Source of the DNA: Actinomycetes bacterium
Lineage (GTDB): Bacteria > Actinomycetota > Coriobacteriia > Anaerosomatales > JAJZPX01
Reading direction: 5' to 3'
Assembly (NCBI GenBank): GCA_021811025.1
Contig: JAJZPX010000076.1
Coordinates: forward strand, 1 to 8,522
Length of the DNA stretch: 8,522 bases
Numbering within the stretch: the stretch's first letter is position 1; each line of letters opens with the position of its first letter. The notes under the pieces were generated by a model. The model ran no database searches. It was not told where the DNA came from and saw only the letters and a list, made by a program, of their open reading frames with translations. A program made the position numbers and the translations under genes. This document shows, in pieces, positions 5,352 to 8,522 of the stretch.

Positions 5352-5360
5352 ATCGTACCC
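5352..5360 (-). promoter_or_regulatory. Overlapping TACGAT and GGGTAC boxes upstream of the 82-aa gene
   Basis: On the minus strand GGGTACGAT occurs 30-38 bp before ATG 5322. TACGAT could be a housekeeping -10. GGGTAC, with GAGT exactly 14 nt upstream, also meets the relaxed GNNT-N14-16-GGGTAC form of a SigB-type promoter. The two readings cannot be separated by eye. Confidence 0.4.
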
Positions 5361-5372
5361 GAACGGTGCGCC

Positions 5373-5984
5373 CTACTCGACGAGGAACGTCCACGCCGAG
5401 ATACCCGGCATGCTCACGTGCGTGCTGCCGAGGTACGCGTCCGCGAAGAAGCGGTACTCGCCGGGCGTGTCGGGGCACGGCACCGTCGTCTTCCAGACGT
5501 GAACGCCGCCTGAGACGCCGGTGTCCTTGAGGACGTACGTCTTCACCCATCCGGAGTCGGGGTCGACCTTGGCGATGCGCATCGTGACCTTGTCGGCGTC
5601 GCCCTCGACCTTGACGACCAGCCGGATGTCCTTCCCCGGGGTCGTCGTCCCCTCCACGCTGCGCTCGACGATGACGGGGGGCTTCTTCGGCGCCGTTCCG
5701 GGCTCCTCGGCGTCCGATGACGACTCGAGCCGCGCGACCTGCGCCGCGACGCTCGCCAGCTGCGCCTCGAGCCGCGCAACGCTCGTCTCGGCGGAGGCGA
5801 GCTGTTGCGTGAGGTCCGCCCGCTCCGCGTTCCAGGTCCTCTGCCTCGCCTGGAGCTCTTCGCGCGTGCCGGCGGCCGAGCGGTCGATCGACCGGCGCTG
5901 GTACGCCATCAGCGCGAGGCCTGGAAGGAGGCCGAGGACGAACGCCACGGCGAGCGCCGTCCAGAACGTCGGATCGCGTCTCAT
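5373..5984 (-). CDS. Membrane-anchored coiled-coil protein with C-terminal beta-sandwich domain (paralogue B)
   Basis: 203-aa protein with the same plan as the one at 1785-2369: short basic start (MRRDP), one membrane segment (about 8-28, FWTALAVAFVLGLLPGLALM), a coiled coil (38-90), an acidic/Pro linker (91-103) and a beta domain from 104 to the end. Shared landmarks are xxGLLPG in the membrane segment, (I)(F/V)ERSV at the domain start, PG-K-(V/I)-x-L-x-VK-(L/V)-x-G-x-AD, YR(Y/F)(Y/F)A-x-AY, and MPG-x-S-x-W-(S/T)-F-x-V at the end. ATG 5984 is preferred over the upstream in-frame start at 6017 because GGGAGGGG lies just upstream. One Cys (170) in B has no partner in A. The C-terminal domain is probably outside the membrane; function unknown. 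The next gene upstream on the same strand encodes a secreted NlpC/P60 protein. Confidence 0.88.
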   Translation of the reverse strand: MRRDPTFWTALAVAFVLGLLPGLALMAYQRRSIDRSAAGTREELQARQRTWNAERADLTQQLASAETSVARLEAQLASVAAQVARLESSSDAEEPGTAPKKPPVIVERSVEGTTTPGKDIRLVVKVEGDADKVTMRIAKVDPDSGWVKTYVLKDTGVSGGVHVWKTTVPCPDTPGEYRFFADAYLGSTHVSMPGISAWTFLVE

Positions 5985-6015
5985 GACCGCCCCTCCCGTC
6001 GGATCCCTGAAGCGC

Positions 6016-6024
6016 ATCGTAGCA
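6016..6024 (-). promoter_or_regulatory. Extended -10 candidate for paralogue B
   Basis: TGCTACGAT on the minus strand gives an extended -10 (TGn + TACGAT) about 32 bp before ATG 5984, with the likely RNA start near 6010. No good -35 is visible, which is acceptable for extended -10 promoters. Confidence 0.45.
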
Positions 6025-6053
6025 CCGAAGGCTGCCGCGGCAGGAGCGAGAGT

Positions 6054-6070
6054 GCCGGCCCGAGGCCGGC
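6054..6070 (-). terminator. Strong hairpin after the NlpC/P60 gene
   Basis: GCCGGCC (6054-6060) and GGCCGGC (6064-6070) form a 7-bp all-GC stem with a 3-nt loop, 8 nt past the stop of the minus-strand NlpC/P60 gene. The following minus-strand bases (ACTCTCGCTCCTG) are pyrimidine-rich but not a true U-run, so termination is probable rather than certain. It separates that gene from the promoter of paralogue B. Confidence 0.55.
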
Positions 6071-6078
6071 GCGAAGCG

Positions 6079-6918
6079 TCAGTCCGCCAGCCAGGCCACC
6101 AGGCTGCGGAGGAGCACCAGCAGCACGGGTTCCTTCTTTGGCGGCTTCGTCTCGCGGACGGGACGCGCGGCCGGCTCCGCCGGCTGCTCCGGGGTCTTCC
6201 CTTCGTCCGCCTTGCCTGCTGACGGCGCCTTGGCCGCGGGCTTCTCGGCCGATGCGGCCTTCGGCTCGGAAGCGGTCGGCTTCGAAGGATGCGAAGGCCT
6301 GGGGTCCACGGCGGCCGGAGCGGGGGAGGGCTGCGGAGTTGCCACCTTCGAGAGCATCGCCTTGACCGTGGGCGGCTTCGGCGGCTTCTTGCCCGTGTAC
6401 CGCGGCGAGACGGCGAAGCGGTACGGGCGGTAGTCGCCGGCGTCCGACGTCCAGAAGGGGTACTTGACGACGCGGTGCACCGGTCGGCCGGTGGATCCCG
6501 CGAGCTCCCACTCCCAGTACGCCGTCTGCGAGGCGTTCGCCCACTTGTCGAAGATCACGACGTGCTGGCTGCCGCCCGTGGAGTCGAGCATGATGTCGCC
6601 CAGGGTGAGATCGGACTTGCGGATCGGCCACGCCACCTCCGGCAGGGTCCACGTCACGTAGGACCTCCCGAGGCTCCATGCCATCGAGACGAACCCGGAG
6701 CAGTCCTGCCGGTAGCCGTTCAGCCAGTCCGTTTGACTGTACGGGACCCGGTACTTCACCAAGGCGTTCGCCCGCAGTGCGACCTGCGCTCTGTTGAAGT
6801 CGCTGGGGCTGTGGAAGGCCGCCATCGCGGGGGACGCGGCGGCGAGGGTGCCTCCGAGGACGAGCGCCGCGATTGCGGCGGAGGCAGCGCGCAGGGCAGT
6901 GCTCGATCCGCTCTTCAA
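6079..6918 (-). CDS. Secreted NlpC/P60-family protein with Pro/Ala/Lys-rich tail
   Basis: 279-aa predicted exported cysteine peptidase of the NlpC/P60 type, enzymes that usually cut the D-Glu/diamino-acid bond of peptidoglycan stem peptides. The TTG at 6918 is chosen: GGAG lies 5 nt upstream and it gives a clean signal peptide (about 1-33, basic start, AASAAIAALVLGGTLAAA core, likely cut after AMA). In-frame sequence further up is Arg/Pro-rich without a signal. The catalytic Cys is Cys73 in DCSGFVSMAWSLG; His119 lies in GGSQHVVIF, after the usual GDIML turn (107-111). The third polar residue is unclear (perhaps Glu136 or Glu138). Residues 175-262 are a Pro/Ala/Lys-rich spacer likely to span or bind the wall, and the last 16 residues (EPVLLVLLRSLVAWLAD) form a hydrophobic/amphipathic end of unknown use. 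Confidence 0.88.
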   Translation of the reverse strand: MKSGSSTALRAASAAIAALVLGGTLAAASPAMAAFHSPSDFNRAQVALRANALVKYRVPYSQTDWLNGYRQDCSGFVSMAWSLGRSYVTWTLPEVAWPIRKSDLTLGDIMLDSTGGSQHVVIFDKWANASQTAYWEWELAGSTGRPVHRVVKYPFWTSDAGDYRPYRFAVSPRYTGKKPPKPPTVKAMLSKVATPQPSPAPAAVDPRPSHPSKPTASEPKAASAEKPAAKAPSAGKADEGKTPEQPAEPAARPVRETKPPKKEPVLLVLLRSLVAWLAD

Positions 6919-6953
6919 CGAGTCTCCACCATCCCTATGCAGGCTACAGGACG

Positions 6954-6997
6954 GCGGCCGGGGACGGCCGCAGCCGCGGCTTGGCGTGAGCCGCGGC
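6954..6997. repeat. Two tandem GC hairpins in the NlpC/P60 leader
   Basis: Hairpin one: GCGGCCG (6954-6960) with CGGCCGC (6965-6971), 4-nt loop. Hairpin two: GCCGCGGCT (6973-6981) with AGCCGCGGC (6989-6997), 7-nt loop. Both are perfect and adjacent, 36-79 bp upstream of TTG 6918. They may end transcription from the RlpA-like gene or act as a structured leader; neither has a U-run. I could not match them to a known riboswitch. Confidence 0.5.
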
Positions 6998-7164
6998 ACT
7001 TGGACGGCGACGCGTGGCGGGGGCGCCGGCCGTCGTTCGCCACTACGGACGGCGGCAGAGACTGCATGCTGCTTGCCAAAGGAGCTGGCAGGAACAGGAA
7101 TGGTGGCCGCTTCTCGCGCCCTGAGCAGGAGCTCGCCGTTCGGAGAAAAGCGGTCGCCGAAGGG
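6998..7164. other. Intergenic remainder between RlpA-like and NlpC/P60 genes
   Basis: No ORF with a ribosome site and no recognisable promoter. A further small dyad, CCGTC/GACGG on the minus strand around 7026-7053, and TGCCA/TGGCA near 7074-7090 are visible but of a size expected by chance in GC-rich sequence. Confidence 0.3.
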
Positions 7165-8241
7165 TCAGGAGGCGGGGACCACTACCTCGTACCGCACGGT
7201 CCCGACGCCGTCGATGCCGAGCAGCGAGGCTGCCCTGGGCGTCAGGTCGAGGTCGCGACCGGGAGGCGCGAAGGGGCCGCGGTCGGTGACCACGCAGATG
7301 ACGCGCTTCCCCCCGTGCGTGACGGCGACGTGCGTCCCGAAGGCCAGGGTCTTGTGCGCGCAAGTGAGCACGTTGTCGTCGAGCGGGATCCCCGAGGAGG
7401 TGCCGGTGCCGTTGTCTGCGACGCTGTAGATGGAGGCCTGCGTCGTCATCCCGACCCCCGTGGGGCGATAGCGGCGTGGCTCGTCGGCCATCACGTAGTA
7501 GCTGCCGTCGCGCCCCTCGATCGTCGCCGCCGCCAGGCCGGGCCTCGGGTGTGCCGCCGCGCCGCCGCCTCCTGTCGAGACGGGTGAGGTCAGCGGAACG
7601 GCCTGCTGTGCGCGCTCGGCCTGTGCGAGCAGCGCAGCCACGTCGGCCGAGAGGGAGCTGAAGTACGTGCGCTGCTTCTCCAGCGACGACGAGAGCCGAT
7701 CCTTCTCCTTCGCCGACCGGTCGCGGAGCGCGACGAGCCTCGCCTCGCGCTGCTTGAGCCCGGCGCGAATGTGGCGCGCCTCGCTGCGTGCGCGCTTCGC
7801 CTTCCCGACCAGTCCGGCGTCCTCCGAGGCGATGCGCGAGAGCAGGTCGAAGCGCTGCAGGAACTCCTCGAACGAGGTCGCCCCGAACAGCATGTCCAGC
7901 GGCCCCGAGTCGCGAGTGCGGTACATGTACGACGCGCGCTCCCCGAGGCGCGTCTCGATCGTCGCAAGCGTTGCCTCCAGCGAGCGCAAGCGCTTGGAGT
8001 TCGCGTCGATCTCGCGGCGGGTGGACTCGAGCTCGCCCGTCACGCGAACGTACTCCGCCATCCCGGACGAGAGGTCCGCCTGCATCCGCTTCATCTCTCC
8101 CTGCGCCCGCGCCGCCTCCGCCCGCTTGTCCGCGAGCGTGCCTGAGGACGGCGCCGCGAGCGCGCGCGGCGGCAGGCCCAGCGCGAGGACGAGGGCAAGC
8201 GCGGCGGAGAGCGAGAGGGGGCGGAGTCTGTTGCGATGCAT
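7165..8241 (-). CDS. Secreted coiled-coil (PcsB/CwlO-type) protein with C-terminal RlpA-like double-psi barrel
   Basis: 358-aa exported protein. ATG 8241 opens a clear signal peptide (1-29, LSLSAALALVLALGLPPRALA). GGAGG lies 11 nt upstream, rather far, with an out-of-frame ATG between. Residues 33-215 are a long coiled coil with the DMLFGATSFEEFLQRFDLLSRI patch (117-138, here split as LFGATSFEEFL and QRFDLL) seen in PcsB/CwlO-type hydrolases, where the coil is thought to be controlled by FtsEX. A Gly/Ala/Pro linker follows, then an RlpA-like barrel (about 268-356): ASIYS, TSSGIPLD, LTCAHKTLAFGT, VVTDRGPF and GRDLDL. RlpA proteins bind or cleave peptidoglycan; here His296 and Asp320 are kept, but the Glu normally found in SGE is Ile285, so cleavage is doubtful. 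Probably acts in wall growth or division. Confidence 0.88.
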   Translation of the reverse strand: MHRNRLRPLSLSAALALVLALGLPPRALAAPSSGTLADKRAEAARAQGEMKRMQADLSSGMAEYVRVTGELESTRREIDANSKRLRSLEATLATIETRLGERASYMYRTRDSGPLDMLFGATSFEEFLQRFDLLSRIASEDAGLVGKAKRARSEARHIRAGLKQREARLVALRDRSAKEKDRLSSSLEKQRTYFSSLSADVAALLAQAERAQQAVPLTSPVSTGGGGAAAHPRPGLAAATIEGRDGSYYVMADEPRRYRPTGVGMTTQASIYSVADNGTGTSSGIPLDDNVLTCAHKTLAFGTHVAVTHGGKRVICVVTDRGPFAPPGRDLDLTPRAASLLGIDGVGTVRYEVVVPAS

Positions 8242-8321
8242 CGTGCCGCATACCTCCGGCTGCTGACATCACTGGCGGCGCGAGCCGGTGCGCCGGGGAC
8301 TGTCGTGCGAGGACGGATGCG

Positions 8322-8330
8322 ATTCTACCA
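8322..8330 (-). promoter_or_regulatory. Extended -10 promoter of the coil/RlpA gene
   Basis: On the minus strand TGGTAGAAT gives TGn plus TAGAAT, five of six matches to TATAAT, with an RNA start expected near 8315 and a leader of about 74 nt to ATG 8241. The hexamer at the ideal -35 distance (GAGGAC-like) is poor, as often with extended -10 sites. A dyad overlaps the -35 position. Confidence 0.6.
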
Positions 8331-8335
8331 GAACG

Positions 8336-8358
8336 CGCCTGCAGGTCCTCCTGCGGCG
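8336..8358. repeat. Dyad over the -35 region of the coil/RlpA promoter
   Basis: CGCC(8336-8339)-t-GCAGG(8341-8345) pairs with CCTGC(8350-8354)-GGCG(8355-8358), loop TCCT. With the -10 at 8322-8327, the -35 would fall at 8345-8350, inside the dyad. It could be an operator, or a terminator hairpin of the upstream gene that ends at 8429. Confidence 0.4.
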
Positions 8359-8428
8359 AATGGCGACGGCCGACGCCTGAGCGGCTCCGGTCTCGCGCCG
8401 GCGCTCGCGCAGAAGCTGCCGCGTGCCC

Positions 8429-8522
8429 CTAATCGCTGCTCGCCGGTACCACTCCGATAGGCTCCGGCGTCGGTGCCGGCTCGGGCGCGTGCGGCTTGAC
8501 GGGCCCATTCGGCAATCCGAAG
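8429..8522 (-). CDS. C-terminal end of an unidentified protein with Pro-rich tail (partial)
   Basis: The minus strand is open from the right edge to TAG at 8429-8431 and gives 30 residues, FGLPNGPVKPHAPEPAP followed by a similar Pro/Glu/Ala stretch ending in VVPASSD. The low-complexity Pro-rich end resembles the tail of a membrane or exported protein but nothing identifies it. It is in the same direction as the coil/RlpA gene, 187 bp upstream, with a separate promoter between. The reading rests on frame continuity and composition only. Confidence 0.5.
   Translation of the reverse strand, partial: FGLPNGPVKPHAPEPAPTPEPIGVVPASSD

Noticed and set aside
6289..7587. 432-codon plus-strand open frame
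   Set aside because: Antisense shadow across two well-supported minus-strand genes and their intergenic region; low-complexity Arg/Gly/Val composition.
7043..8272. 409-codon minus-strand open frame overlapping the coil/RlpA gene
   Set aside because: Arg/Ala/Gly-rich translation with no domain; it is a GC-driven shadow of the gene at 7165-8241, which has a signal peptide and clear motifs.
1..8522. CRISPR array, toxin-antitoxin pair or complete mobile element
   Set aside because: No regularly spaced repeats, no paired small toxin/antitoxin genes (the NYN gene has no partner) and no transposase or integrase motif.

Overview
The window is high-GC bacterial DNA with short intergenic spaces, Shine-Dalgarno sites of the GGAGG type, occasional TTG or GTG starts and several Gram-positive-type cell-envelope proteins: cell-wall-binding repeat 2 (CWB2), a PcsB/CwlO-like coil fused to an RlpA-type barrel, and a secreted NlpC/P60 protein. 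Together these point to a high-GC actinobacterium, possibly a Coriobacteriia-like lineage. That placement is inference; no rRNA or tRNA gene is present to confirm it. I see no CRISPR array, integrase or intact transposase.

Layout, left to right. (1) 2-1783 (+): the 3' part of a large CWB2 surface protein. (2) 1785-3068 (-): a membrane-anchored coiled-coil protein (gene A), a 33-codon cysteine-rich microprotein and a VOC/glyoxalase-fold protein. (3) 3223-3822 (+): a NYN-domain protein, convergent with a 76-aa helical protein at 3839-4069 (-). (4) 4070-4522: about 450 bp without a clear gene, but with several inverted repeats, a perfect Shine-Dalgarno sequence on the minus strand and a REP-like remnant. 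(5) 4523-4669 (+): a 48-aa mini zinc-ribbon protein followed by the best rho-independent terminator in the window. (6) 4737-5984 (-): two small proteins and gene B, a paralogue of gene A. (7) 6079-8241 (-): a secreted NlpC/P60 protein and a coiled-coil/RlpA protein, the latter with a recognisable extended -10 promoter. (8) 8429-8522 (-): the Pro-rich C-terminus of a gene that enters from the right.

How they fit together: the CWB2 protein, the two TM-coil-beta-sandwich paralogues, the NlpC/P60 protein and the coil-RlpA protein are all predicted to act at or outside the membrane, so this looks like a cell-envelope neighbourhood. The small proteins between them are mostly unassigned. Nothing here is clearly a complete new system. 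The best leads are the A/B paralogue pair, the CCGNYGEPGC microprotein, and the structured leader region at 4070-4326.
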